Below, piece by piece: positions 56,701 to 64,000 of a stretch of DNA of 64,000 bases (the first letter of the stretch is position 1; the number at the start of each line of letters is the position of its first letter). This stretch comes from Streptomyces dangxiongensis (lineage in GTDB: Bacteria > Actinomycetota > Actinomycetes > Streptomycetales > Streptomycetaceae), in assembly GCF_003675325.1 (NCBI RefSeq), contig NZ_CP033073.1, forward strand, positions 5,146,001 to 5,210,000, written 5' to 3'. A program made the position numbers and the translations under genes. The notes under the pieces were generated by a model, which searched no databases, was not told the origin of the DNA, and was given only the letters and a program-made list of their open reading frames with translations.

Positions 56701-57062
56701 GGGACGGTGGCGCGGACGTAGCCGAGCTTGTCGTCGGTGCGGCCGACCAGGCCGCCCTCGACCGCGTCCAGTTCTCCGGCGACCTGCTCGGTCCTGCCGG
56801 GCGAGGTCGCGATCATCATGGTGACGGTCTTGTCGCCGTCGGCCTTGGCGTCGGCGAGGAGGGCGGCGTCGTCGGGGCCGAGCTTGTCGTCGGCGGACTT
56901 GACGCCGGGGCCGGTGGTGGCCGGGGCGGGCGGCGTGTCCGCGGCGAGGGCCAGCGGTACCGGTCCGGCCGCGGAGAGAGCGGCCACGACACCCACGGCC
57001 AGGGCTATGCGGGTCAGGCGTCTCGGGCCGGGTATCGGATCACGCTCGGGCGTGTGGGTCAT
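53757..57062 (-). CDS. Secreted subtilisin-family serine protease (S8)
   Basis: An about 1101-residue exported protease. Signal peptide (LTRIALAVGVVAALSAAGPV), pro-domain, then peptidase S8 with triad Asp in ITIGILDSGIDLGHP-like GILDSGIDLGHPAL (near residue 207), His in SEHGTHVAGITAAHG (near 390) and Ser in LQGTSMASPQATG (near 585). The C-terminal ~450 residues hold beta-sandwich domains ending in KIGKVTP. ATG 57062 is preferred over 57068 because GAGGGA is better spaced. It degrades extracellular protein. No partner gene is adjacent. Confidence 0.93.
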   Translation of the reverse strand: MTHTPERDPIPGPRRLTRIALAVGVVAALSAAGPVPLALAADTPPAPATTGPGVKSADDKLGPDDAALLADAKADGDKTVTMMIATSPGRTEQVAGELDAVEGGLVGRTDDKLGYVRATVPTGRAETAIAAAAKLSSVRAIDLKQEIPLDDPAPAPHGAKSPAGKAAYPGPDRGTPTENPYNPSFETGAVDFVADHPKADGRGVTIGILDSGIDLGHPALQKTTTGERKIVDWVTATDPVTDGDGTWRRMTTAVSGPSFSVTTPTQGTEKFTAPEGSYKFNYMYESATAGGDEKGDLNRDGDTTDAWGVLYDPAAGTVRVDTNDNLDFTDDTPMKPYKDGYQVGYFGTDDPATDVAERVPFVVETRKDVVYNSSGAKADYVNIGVIESEHGTHVAGITAAHGLFGGKMNGAAPGAKLVSSRACTWTGGCTNVALTEGMIDLVTKRGVDIVNMSIGGLPALNDGNNARAELYTRLIDTYGVQLVISAGNSGPGANTIGDPGLADKVISVGAAISKQTWAANYGSAVETRYAMMPFSSRGPREDGGFTPTLTAPGAAINTTQTWLPGAPVAEAGYTLPAGYSMLQGTSMASPQATGASALLLSAAKQKGIDLTPAGLRTALTSTADHIKGVQAYEEGAGLINVVDAWESVEDGASAHDYTVKAPVDTAMDGALKTPGYGTGLYDREGGLKAGQKKTYDITITRTSGPDQAVRHELHFENNAGHTFRIVGDDVVRLPLNQPVTVKVRAAPASAGIKSAILEVDDPRTEGIDKQVLTTVVVADPVHYAFSASDSVQRNSTRSYFLTVPEGAKSLEVAIGGLRDKSQTRFVAIHPYGVPSDNTGTPYCYNNYLDGNGCKPDVRAYADPQPGVWEVEVEARRTSPLLDNPYRLDVSVLGAAFDPETVTVPEAKAGTPTAASWKVTNTYAALDGKLIGGPLGSAKTARPAIKEGETQTTTVDVPAGATSLDVAIGGVSDAAADLDLMVYDSAGKEVGKSADGDSEEAVSVPSPAAGTYTVQVVGYSVPSGSTGYDYRDVFFSTALGSVTVDDSAPVKLGTGDSATVTGQVTAAAEAPAGREFFGRVQLVNAHGTVAGTGSVKIGKVTP

Positions 57063-57216
57063 CGGCATCCCTCAGGTAAAGGAACGAGCGGACGAGAGCG
57101 CTCAGCTTCACCCAAGGGCCCTTGTTTTGGGGTCCGTTGACCGAATCGATATGAATGTATGGGGAAAACCCGCGATGGGATGTGCGACGGTCCGTCCCGG
57201 TCCGGCCGGGATCTCC

Positions 57217-57882
57217 TCAGTTCTCCTTGGAGCGGGCGTAATGCCGGGACGCCTTGGCCCGGTTGCCGCACGCGGCCATCGAGCACCACCGCCGGGTGCC
57301 GTTGCGGGACGTGTCGAAGAAGTGCAGGACGCAGCCGGTGCCGGAGCAGACGCGGATGCGTTCCGGGGCCCGGCTCAGCAGGTCCAGATAGCTGCGGGCG
57401 GCCAGCCAGGCCGGTCCCCAGGACGGGTCGGCGAACTCGGGCTCCTCGGTGGGGCCCTCGGCGGTGAGCCGGGCCCGGATCCGGCCGTGTGCCAGGACGG
57501 CGTCCACGAGCGGCGCCGCCTGCTGCGGCGACCCGTCGACCGCGGCCGTGAGCGCCTCGCGTGCCGCGCACAGATGGCGCAGCGCCTCCGCGCCGGCCGG
57601 ATGGGCCCCGGTCAGCCCGTTGCTCGCGAGCCACACCCCCAGCCCGTCGGTGCAGGCGAGCAGGTCGCGCCGAGGTGACCAGCCCTCCCCGCGTCGGCGG
57701 CCACCCCCACCGCACCGTCCGCGACGGCGAGACCGCCGACGGCCAACGCCCCGGCCGCGCGCGCCGGTTCGGCCGGTCCCGGTCCGAAGACCTCCTCCTG
57801 CCCCGGGAGATGAACGGGGAGTGACCGGTCTCCGGCGGCCCGCGATCCACTTCGTGACCGCGCCCGGTACCCCGTGATCCAC
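57217..57882 (-). CDS. CGNR zinc-finger protein, N-terminus probably in another frame
   Basis: The last ~150 residues are a CGNR-type protein: DGLGVWLASNGLTG, AREALTAAVDG, RIRVCSGTGCVLHFFDTSRN and WCSMAACGNRAKASRHYAR, with the conserved Cys residues and CGNR box. The first ~70 residues of this frame are Arg/Gly-rich (GRRRSRRRGRCGG) and unlike the family, whereas the neighbouring frame is hydrophobic and more natural (ALAVGGLAVADGAVG). The gene therefore probably has a frame break near 57680-57710 and the true start is unresolved. CGNR proteins are thought to be transcription regulators. Confidence 0.7.
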   Translation of the reverse strand: MDHGVPGAVTKWIAGRRRPVTPRSSPGAGGGLRTGTGRTGARGRGVGRRRSRRRGRCGGGGRRRGEGWSPRRDLLACTDGLGVWLASNGLTGAHPAGAEALRHLCAAREALTAAVDGSPQQAAPLVDAVLAHGRIRARLTAEGPTEEPEFADPSWGPAWLAARSYLDLLSRAPERIRVCSGTGCVLHFFDTSRNGTRRWCSMAACGNRAKASRHYARSKEN

Positions 57883-58024
57883 GTACGGTGATCGGCGTCA
57901 CGCGTTGCCACCGCGTTCACGCGCAGGTCATTCCCGCTGCCAACGATCCATGGTGAGCGGGGCGTTCGCGTCCGTGACGGCCCGCGACCACTGCCGACGC
58001 GTTCGCACCCGGGGAGATCGCGCC

Positions 58025-59788
58025 ATGTCGCGCACACGCTCTGTCGCCGCCTTTGCCGCGGGGGTCAACCGCCGCACCGTCCTCGCCGCCGCCGGAGCGG
58101 TCTCGCTCTCCGCGGGCGCCGGCTACGCCCTCCACCCCACCGACAGCCAGGCCGCCACCACCCCCGCCGGGGCGGGGGCGCAGACGCCCGTCGCCCACTC
58201 CCGGCAGGCCGCCACCACCCCGCTCACCCCCTTCACCAAGGGCACCACCGTCGCCTCCGTCGCCACCCCGCGGAACAGCTCCGGCTACCGCCGCCTCGGC
58301 GACGGGCCCGGCTGGCAGCGGGTCGTGCGCACCGAACTGGCGGCACCCCGGTCCGGCCGCGCCGCCCGCCGTACGGCCCTCGCCGCGTTCGTGCAGTTCA
58401 CCGACCTGCATCTGATGGACGTCCAGCACCCGCTGCGCCTGGAGTACCTGCGCTCCCACGACGTGCACGCCTGGCGCCCGCACGAGGCCCTCACCGTGCC
58501 CGGCGCCGTCTCCCTGGTGGAGCGGGTCAACGCGCTGCGCGGCGCCCCCGTCACCGGAGCCCCGCTGCACTTCGTGATGACCACCGGCGACAACACCGAC
58601 AACAACGCCCACTCCGAACTGGAGTGGTTCATGAAGGTGATGAGCGGTGGCCGCATCACCCCCAACTCCGGTGACCCGAAACACTACGAGGGCGTGCAGA
58701 ACAGCGGCCTCCCGCTGTACTGGCAGCCCGGCTCCGGCGCCCGCGACCACGACAAGGCGCTCGGTTTCCCCTACCTGAAGGGCTTCCTGGCCGCCGCGAT
58801 CCGCGAGGTGCGCAGCCCCGGCCTCGACCTGCCCTGGTACTCCACCGCCGGCAACCACGACGCCCTCCCGCTCGGCTGCTACGGCTCCCACGGCGACCCC
58901 TACCTCACCGAGGCGGCCATCGGCGGCCGCAAGCTGCTGAGCGTCCCCGCCGCCGACGCCAAGAAGCTCCAGGACGCCATCAAGAACGCGAAGGACCCCC
59001 GGGGCACCGGCTACCGCGACTTCCTCAAGGCCCACGCCCGCTCCATGCGCCCGGTCACGCCGGACGAGAAGCGGGCCCCCTACACCCAGGGGGACTACCT
59101 CAAGGCCCATCTGGACCCCGCCCACCAGGGCGCCGGCCCGGTCGGACACGGCTACTCCTCGGCCAACCTGGACTCGGGCACCCAGTACTACGCCTTCCGT
59201 ATCTCCGACGACGTCATCGGCATCAGCCTCGACACCACCGGCGCCGGCGGCCACTACGAGGGCTCCATCGGCACCGCCCAGCTCAAGTGGCTCGACAGGA
59301 CGCTGAAGGAGCACAACGACTCCTACGCCGTCGTTTTCAGCCATCACACCAGCGCGACGATGACCAACACCCGCCCCGACCCGGCCCGTCCGGGCGAGAA
59401 GCGGCACGGCGGCGCCGAGGTGATCTCCGTGCTGTGCGCCCACACCAATGTGCTGGCCTGGGTGAACGGCCACATCCACAAGAACGTCGTCACCCCGCAC
59501 CAGGCCTCCGGCGGCCGTTCCTTCTGGGAGATCTCCACCGCCTCGCACGTCGACTTCCCCCAGCTCGCCCGGGTCATCGAGCTGGTCGACAACAAAGACG
59601 GCACGATCTCCGTGTTCACGACCTTGATCGAGGCCGCCGCCCCGCACCGCACCGATTACGCCGACCTGTCCCAGACGGGCCTCGCCGCGCTCTACCGTGA
59701 GCTGTCCTACAACGCCCCCGGCGCCAACAAGGCTCTCGCGGGCCACGCGGCCGACCGGAACACGGAGCTGGTGCTCAAGAAGGGCTGA
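58025..59788 (+). CDS. Tat-exported metallophosphoesterase
   Basis: A 587-residue product with a twin-Arg signal (NRRTVLAAAGAVSLSAGAGY) and a calcineurin-like metallophosphoesterase domain: FVQFTDLHLMD, TTGDNTDNNAHSE, STAGNHDALPLG, VVFSHHTSATM and NGHIHKN give the metal-binding residues. It resembles the long form found in actinobacteria (TIGR03767-like). Substrate is unknown; extracellular phosphate esters are likely. ATG 58025 follows GGGGAGATC; the frame is open from 57905. Confidence 0.9.
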   Translation: MSRTRSVAAFAAGVNRRTVLAAAGAVSLSAGAGYALHPTDSQAATTPAGAGAQTPVAHSRQAATTPLTPFTKGTTVASVATPRNSSGYRRLGDGPGWQRVVRTELAAPRSGRAARRTALAAFVQFTDLHLMDVQHPLRLEYLRSHDVHAWRPHEALTVPGAVSLVERVNALRGAPVTGAPLHFVMTTGDNTDNNAHSELEWFMKVMSGGRITPNSGDPKHYEGVQNSGLPLYWQPGSGARDHDKALGFPYLKGFLAAAIREVRSPGLDLPWYSTAGNHDALPLGCYGSHGDPYLTEAAIGGRKLLSVPAADAKKLQDAIKNAKDPRGTGYRDFLKAHARSMRPVTPDEKRAPYTQGDYLKAHLDPAHQGAGPVGHGYSSANLDSGTQYYAFRISDDVIGISLDTTGAGGHYEGSIGTAQLKWLDRTLKEHNDSYAVVFSHHTSATMTNTRPDPARPGEKRHGGAEVISVLCAHTNVLAWVNGHIHKNVVTPHQASGGRSFWEISTASHVDFPQLARVIELVDNKDGTISVFTTLIEAAAPHRTDYADLSQTGLAALYRELSYNAPGANKALAGHAADRNTELVLKKG

Positions 59789-59879
59789 GACTCACTCAAC
59801 CGGCCCGGTCCGCGCAACCCCCGCGCCCCGGCCGCGGTCCTTTCCCGCGACCACACCGGATCCACCCCTGGGGGAAGAC

Positions 59880-61034
59880 ATGCGCGTACGGACGACTCTG
59901 GCGGGCACCGCCGCCCTGCTCCTCTCCGTGGCCCTCGCGGCCCCGGCCGTGGCGGCGGCCGGCCCCGCCCGCCACGGCCGGGGCCACGGGCACGGCCACG
60001 CCGCGACCCGTGAGGCCGTCGAGGCGGTCGTCCGGGACGGCGTGCCCGGCGTGACCGCCACCGTGAAGGACGCCCACGGCACCTGGTCGGCGACCGCCGG
60101 CGTGGGCGACACCCGCACGGACGCGCCGCGTTCGGCCGCCGACCGCTACCGCGTCGGCAGCATCACCAAGACCTTCGTCGCCACCGTCCTTCTCCAGCTC
60201 GAGGCGGAGGGCCGGCTCTCCCTGGAGGACACGGTGGACGCGTGGCTGCCGGGCGTCGTCCGCGGCCACGGCCACGACGGCCACGCGATCACCGTCCGGC
60301 AGCTTCTCAACCACACCAGCGGCATCCACAACTACACGGAGGACGAGGACTTCACCCGCACCTACTTCCTCAAGGACGGCTTCCTGCGGCACCGCTACGA
60401 CACCCTCGCCCCGCGGGACCTGGTGGCCATCGCGATGCGGCACAGTCCGTACTTCGCCCCGGGCACCTCCTGGCACTACTCCAACACCAACTACGTCCTG
60501 GCCGGCATGGTGATCGAGAAGGTGACGGGCCACCCGTACGCCACGGAGATCCGCCGCCGCATCCTGGAACCCCTGCACCTGACGGCCACCTCCGTCCCCG
60601 GCACGAGGGTCACCGTCCCGCGGCCGAGCAGCCGTGCCTACGGCAAGCTCGCCGAGACGGCGACGGGCCCGACCTACGACGTCACGGACCTCAACCCGTC
60701 CTTCGCCTCCGCCGCGGGCGAGATGATCTCCGACTCCGCCGACCTGGACCGCTTCTACAGCGCCCTGCTGCGCGGGAGGCTCCTGCCGCCGCGGCAGCTC
60801 ACGGAGATGAAGACCACCGTGAAGGGCGCCGAGGTGCCCCGCGCCGGCTACGGCCTCGGCCTCCAGGAGACCGTGCTGGACTGCGGAGTGCACGTCTGGG
60901 GCCATGACGGCGGCATCCACGGCTCCGGGTCGGCCGCCGTGACGACCGCGGACGGCCGGCACTCCCTGGCCCTGAACCTGAACGCGGACTGGACCGGGGA
61001 CCCGGACGCGGTGGTGCGGGCGGAGTTCTGCTGA
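59880..61034 (+). CDS. Secreted serine hydrolase, beta-lactamase class C / D-alanyl-D-alanine carboxypeptidase family
   Basis: A 384-residue exported protein with signal peptide (LLLSVALAAPAVAAA), a short His/Gly-rich stretch, and the serine-hydrolase motifs SxxK in GSITKTFVA, YxN in WHYSNTNYVLAG and HxG in WGHDGGIHGSG. Relatives are DD-carboxypeptidases or esterases acting outside the cell. ATG 59880 follows GGGGGAAGA. It lies 91 bp downstream of the phosphoesterase gene on the same strand. Confidence 0.9.
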   Translation: MRVRTTLAGTAALLLSVALAAPAVAAAGPARHGRGHGHGHAATREAVEAVVRDGVPGVTATVKDAHGTWSATAGVGDTRTDAPRSAADRYRVGSITKTFVATVLLQLEAEGRLSLEDTVDAWLPGVVRGHGHDGHAITVRQLLNHTSGIHNYTEDEDFTRTYFLKDGFLRHRYDTLAPRDLVAIAMRHSPYFAPGTSWHYSNTNYVLAGMVIEKVTGHPYATEIRRRILEPLHLTATSVPGTRVTVPRPSSRAYGKLAETATGPTYDVTDLNPSFASAAGEMISDSADLDRFYSALLRGRLLPPRQLTEMKTTVKGAEVPRAGYGLGLQETVLDCGVHVWGHDGGIHGSGSAAVTTADGRHSLALNLNADWTGDPDAVVRAEFC

Positions 61035-61140
61035 CCACCGTCCCGGCCCCCTGACCCGTCCCCGGAACCGGGCGGGTACCGTGGCGCACGGCCCCGCCCG
61101 CCACGGCGGAGCCGTGTCGGCGCATCAGGGGGGATGCCCA

Positions 61141-61983
61141 GTGACCGCACGGTCCGGCGGAAACGGAAGACGGCGTGGCGTGGTCGTGACCGCCCTGCTC
61201 GGCGCGGTCGCCGTGCTGCTGCTCGGGGCGTGCGGCGGCCGGCGGGCCGGCGCGCACCTGCCGTGGACCACGATGCAGCCCTCCTCGGTCACCGCCGTCC
61301 GCGTCGGCGCCGACGATCGCACGCTCAGCGTCGACGTCCCGGTGCCCAGTGGCGCGGCGGCCTGTGTCCGTCACCTGAGGGCCGTGGCCACCGACCGGGT
61401 GAACGGTGCCGTGTGGGTGGAGGTCACCTACTCGTCCCCGTCGATGGACCGCGGTTCGGGGTGCACGCGGGAGAAGCCCGCCACCACGCGGGTGACGTTG
61501 CCGAAGCCGCTGGGCGGGCTGGACGTGATCGTCGACCACTACACGCACTTCACCCGCCACGGAGCCGAGCCCCCCGCGCTGCGCCGGTGCGGGCCGCTGG
61601 GCTGCGACCCGCCGAGGACCGGGTGCACCGCCGCCTCCTACGACCAGGCGGTGCTCGCGGCGGACGTGCCGAACCACACCTACCGGGACTCCGAGCGGTG
61701 CGACGGCGAGTGGCTGGTGCTGGACCTCTCGTGGCGCACCGGGCCGGCATGCGACGACACGTCGGCGCCCGGCTGCTCGTCCCGGCTGGGCGCCCGCTGG
61801 TTCTTCCGGGCGGGGAAGTCCGGATGGGTGCCGCTCCTCGACAGCGCGGCCGGAGGCTGCCGGGACGTGCGGCGCGCGGAGCCCGCGTTCCCTACGGCCC
61901 TGTGCGCGTCGCTGGAGCCGCTGCGTGCCTCGCTGCGTCCGAGCCACCCGCCGGTGACCGCACCGCCCTCCGTCGCGCCGTGA
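61141..61983 (+). CDS. Lipoprotein of unknown function
   Basis: A 280-residue product with signal peptide ending in the lipobox LLGAC near residue 27. The mature part has several Cys (CGPLGCDPPRTGC, ACDDTSAPGC) and no motif that I know. GTG 61141 follows AGGGGGGAT. The C-terminus is Pro-rich. Not obviously linked to its neighbours; 18 bp from the convergent next gene. Confidence 0.8.
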   Translation: MTARSGGNGRRRGVVVTALLGAVAVLLLGACGGRRAGAHLPWTTMQPSSVTAVRVGADDRTLSVDVPVPSGAAACVRHLRAVATDRVNGAVWVEVTYSSPSMDRGSGCTREKPATTRVTLPKPLGGLDVIVDHYTHFTRHGAEPPALRRCGPLGCDPPRTGCTAASYDQAVLAADVPNHTYRDSERCDGEWLVLDLSWRTGPACDDTSAPGCSSRLGARWFFRAGKSGWVPLLDSAAGGCRDVRRAEPAFPTALCASLEPLRASLRPSHPPVTAPPSVAP

Positions 61984-62001
61984 GGCCATCCCCGTCCCCG
62001 G

Positions 62002-63051
62002 CTACCGGGGCAGCACCACGACGTGCGCGGCCGGATCGCGGTCGCCGGACGCCATGAGCGCCGTCCGCACCACCGCCGCCTGCTGCTCCGGGCAGTCCCG
62101 GAGCTTCTTCGGGGTGGTGTGCACGACCGTGATGCCCAGCCGCTCCAGGTGCTCGCGCTTGCGGGCGTACTCCGACCACAGCGCGTCGTCGTCCGCCCGG
62201 CCGCCCGGCCGGGGCGCGCGCGTGTCCAGTTCGACGGCGACCGCCTGGTCCGGCCAGTAGGCGTCCAGTCCGCCCAGGTGCGGTCCGCCCGGCAACCGCA
62301 GGTCGACGTTCCACACCGGGTCGGGCAGGCCGTACTCGCGGACCATCCGGTACAGGCGTTCCTCGGCGGCCGAGCGGCCCTCGGCCACCAGCGAGTCCAC
62401 CGCGTCCACCACACACGCCCGGCCCAGCAGCTTCGCCCGGGTCAGCTCCCGCACCACCGCCGCAGGTTCGCAGTGCCCCCCGCGCACCGCCTCGGTCAGC
62501 AGCCGCAGTACCGCCTGCGCGTCCGTGAGCTGCGCCACCGTGTCCGCCAGCGCCCGTGGCACCGGCGCCACCGGCAGGCCCGACACCGGGTGCGGCACCG
62601 GCAGGACGGGGGTGCGCAGGACACGGACGTAGCCCGTGGAACGCAGCCGGCGCAGCCTCGGGACCAGGACGTCCACCCGGTCCAGGGCGTGCAGCGCCGG
62701 GGTGCAGGAGAAGCCGTGCAGGGTGAGTGCCGCCGGGCCGGTGAGCACCGCCTCCGTGTACCCCGGGCCGTGCGGGGACCGGGACGTCGGCTGGACGGGG
62801 ACGCCCGGCGTCGCCGCGCGGGCCGCGTACAGCAGCGCCCCGTGCAGCCGTTCCTCGCCGGTCGGCGGGCCGGGGTGCAGCAGGACGACGTTCGGCAGCA
62901 GTTCCCGCCAGGGGCCGCCGGGTCGGCACTGCTCGGCCTGCTCGGCCGGTGTCACACCGTGGGTGCGGAGCTGAGCTGCCGTCAGGACCCGGCGCCGGAC
63001 GTCGGAGAGGTGGCTCGGGGAGCGGGGGGAGAGCGGGGCGTCGTGCGTCAT
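62002..63051 (-). CDS. AbiEi-like winged-helix / DUF559-type protein
   Basis: A 349-residue product. Residues ~15-60 (RVLTAAQLRTHGVTPAE, GPWRELLPNVVLLHP) resemble an AbiEi-type winged-helix antitoxin domain. The middle has LTGPAALTLHGF and LADTVAQL, and the C-terminal ~100 residues (VAVELDTRA, KREHLERLGITVVHTTPKKL) resemble a Vsr/DUF559 endonuclease fold. This fusion is common in actinobacteria, where its role is unproven. ATG 63051 is chosen for the family start; the frame runs to 63237. No AbiEii-like toxin gene is adjacent. Confidence 0.75.
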   Translation of the reverse strand: MTHDAPLSPRSPSHLSDVRRRVLTAAQLRTHGVTPAEQAEQCRPGGPWRELLPNVVLLHPGPPTGEERLHGALLYAARAATPGVPVQPTSRSPHGPGYTEAVLTGPAALTLHGFSCTPALHALDRVDVLVPRLRRLRSTGYVRVLRTPVLPVPHPVSGLPVAPVPRALADTVAQLTDAQAVLRLLTEAVRGGHCEPAAVVRELTRAKLLGRACVVDAVDSLVAEGRSAAEERLYRMVREYGLPDPVWNVDLRLPGGPHLGGLDAYWPDQAVAVELDTRAPRPGGRADDDALWSEYARKREHLERLGITVVHTTPKKLRDCPEQQAAVVRTALMASGDRDPAAHVVVLPR

Positions 63052-63166
63052 GGCGGGGGGATTCCCGCGCCGGGGCGGTCCTCTAACCGCTGTTACACGG
63101 CCGTCGAAGAATACGGACAAGACGGGACTAAAGGTCAGGTGTTCGGGTGCCGAGTAGGGACGGGAA

Positions 63167-63198
63167 ACCCCTGGTCCGATCGGGTGCGGACCAGGGGT
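63167..63198. terminator. 12-bp perfect hairpin
   Basis: ACCCCTGGTCCG (63167-63178) pairs with CGGACCAGGGGT (63187-63198) around an 8-nt loop. It lies downstream of the right-hand aminopeptidase gene. Confidence 0.8.
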
Positions 63199-63258
63199 CA
63201 CGGTGAGGTCTGACCGGATTTCGTAACGGTCACCCACCGGGCAGGCTCAGGCCAAGGA

Positions 63259-64000
63259 TCAGTGGCCGGCCGCCGCCGCGTCGCACTCCTGTGCCCGCAG
63301 TGCACGCGCCAGGTCGTCCCGCGCCTCCAGCACCAGCCGGCGCAGCGCCGGTGCCGCGTCCGCGTGCTCCCGCAGCCACGCGTCCGTCGCCTCCAGCGTC
63401 TCCGGGCGGTCCTGGTACGCCGGGAACAGGCCCCGCACCACGTCCATGCCGATCTGGATCGACCGCTCCCGCCACACCCGCTCGATCGCCGCGAAGTACA
63501 ACTGCGCGTACGGCGCGGTCAGCTCCCGCTGCGACGGCCGGGCGAAGCCCGCGATCGTCGCCTCCACATGCGCGTTCGACAGTGCCTCGGACTCCACCAC
63601 CTGCGCCCACGCCTGCGCCTTGACCGCCGCCGACGGACGGGCGGCCAGGCAGCGCACCTGGTGCCGCTTGCCGGACGCCGTGTCGTCCCGGGCCAGTTCG
63701 GCCGCCAGCTCGCGCTCGCCGGCCACCCCGTGCGCCGCCAGCGGCTCCAGGAACACCCAGCGCAGCTCCTGGTCGACGGCCAGCCCGTCGATCCCGGTGG
63801 TGCCGTCCAGCAGCTCCCGCAGCAGGCCGAGGTCACCCTCGGAAGTCGCCACGGCCGCGAAGAACCGCGCCCAGGCGAGCTGCTGCTCACTGCCCGGCCC
63901 GGCCGCCCGCAGCTCCCGCAGCGCGCCCTCCGCCAGCAGCCGGCCGCCGGTCTCCCGCCACGCCGGTGCCGCGTAGTGCACCAGCGCCGAGTCCGCCCAG
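63259..64000 (-). CDS. Second PepN-like aminopeptidase, C-terminal part (5' end outside window)
   Basis: The 247 visible residues match the helical ERAP1-like C-terminal domain of M1 aminopeptidases: QQLAWARFFAAVA, VDQELRWVFLEPL and LTAPYAQLYFAAIERVW align with the same region of the pepN gene at 47 kb (ELRWAFVQRL, LLAPYADTYFEVVKDVW). The zinc site lies beyond the right edge. This copy is unbroken here. Confidence 0.9.
   Translation of the reverse strand, partial: WADSALVHYAAPAWRETGGRLLAEGALRELRAAGPGSEQQLAWARFFAAVATSEGDLGLLRELLDGTTGIDGLAVDQELRWVFLEPLAAHGVAGERELAAELARDDTASGKRHQVRCLAARPSAAVKAQAWAQVVESEALSNAHVEATIAGFARPSQRELTAPYAQLYFAAIERVWRERSIQIGMDVVRGLFPAYQDRPETLEATDAWLREHADAAPALRRLVLEARDDLARALRAQECDAAAAGH

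Noticed and set aside
53691..57140. 1149-codon plus-strand frame opposite the protease gene
   Set aside because: The minus strand carries intact S8 catalytic motifs and a signal peptide; the plus-strand product is Val/Gly/Asp/Arg-biased shadow.

Overview
The window is chromosomal DNA from a high-GC actinomycete, almost certainly a Streptomyces. The evidence is very high GC with strong G/C bias at third codon positions, frequent GTG/TTG starts, 4-bp ATGA/GTGA gene overlaps, and a set of Streptomyces-type genes: a dynA/dynB-like dynamin pair next to an ssbB-like gene, a LAXTG/TQXA surface protein, ettA, pknG, malQ, pepN and asd. Family assignments come from reading the translated sequence. No database search was run.

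Left edge (1-8 kb): the C-terminal end of a tyrosine integrase abuts tRNA-Arg(UCU), the layout of an element integrated into a tRNA 3' end, so the element should lie left of the window. Next come two dynamin-like GTPases, an SSB protein, three copies of a 13-bp palindrome after ssb, and a sortase-anchored thioester-domain protein. 8-13.6 kb: a small membrane-anchored protein whose frame looks disturbed, EttA, a hotdog thioesterase with a coupled unknown gene, a truncated haemoglobin and a PCMT-like methyltransferase.

13.6-24.8 kb: an 11-kb minus-strand gene set that I consider the most interesting system here. In transcription order it encodes a GlnX-like membrane protein, a GlnH-like solute-binding protein, a helical protein, a PknG-type kinase, a PP2C phosphatase, a von Willebrand A protein and an FHA protein. 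It looks like a periplasmic amino-acid sensor joined to a cytoplasmic kinase/phosphatase/FHA relay, similar in part to mycobacterial GlnX-GlnH-PknG-GarA but with added vWA and PP2C genes and zinc ribbons on three proteins.

25-31.8 kb: a sugar operon with a ROK regulator, ABC importer (binding protein plus two permeases), GH4 glycosidase and BadF-type sugar kinase, with a 15-bp palindromic operator candidate upstream. 32-35.3 kb: a membrane protein, a decayed Uma2 gene, an MscS channel and a frameshifted HNH endonuclease. 35.3-39.9 kb: an ECF sigma / zinc anti-sigma / ABC exporter operon. 40-42.8 kb: a repeat-containing 80-residue peptide, malQ with two frameshifts and a small membrane protein.

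43-47 kb: a TetR regulator divergent from a FAD monooxygenase with five operator copies between them, then a MarR regulator divergent from an EamA exporter with an inverted repeat inside the promoter. 47-64 kb: pepN (frameshifted), a small secreted peptide, asd, an ECF sigma with a membrane partner, a large secreted subtilase, a CGNR zinc-finger regulator, a Tat-exported metallophosphoesterase, a secreted serine hydrolase, a lipoprotein, an AbiEi/DUF559-type protein, and the end of a second PepN-like gene at the right edge.

Six otherwise intact genes carry single-base frame breaks, four of them extra bases in runs of C or G. These may be sequencing errors rather than true mutations, and should be resolved before calling pseudogenes.
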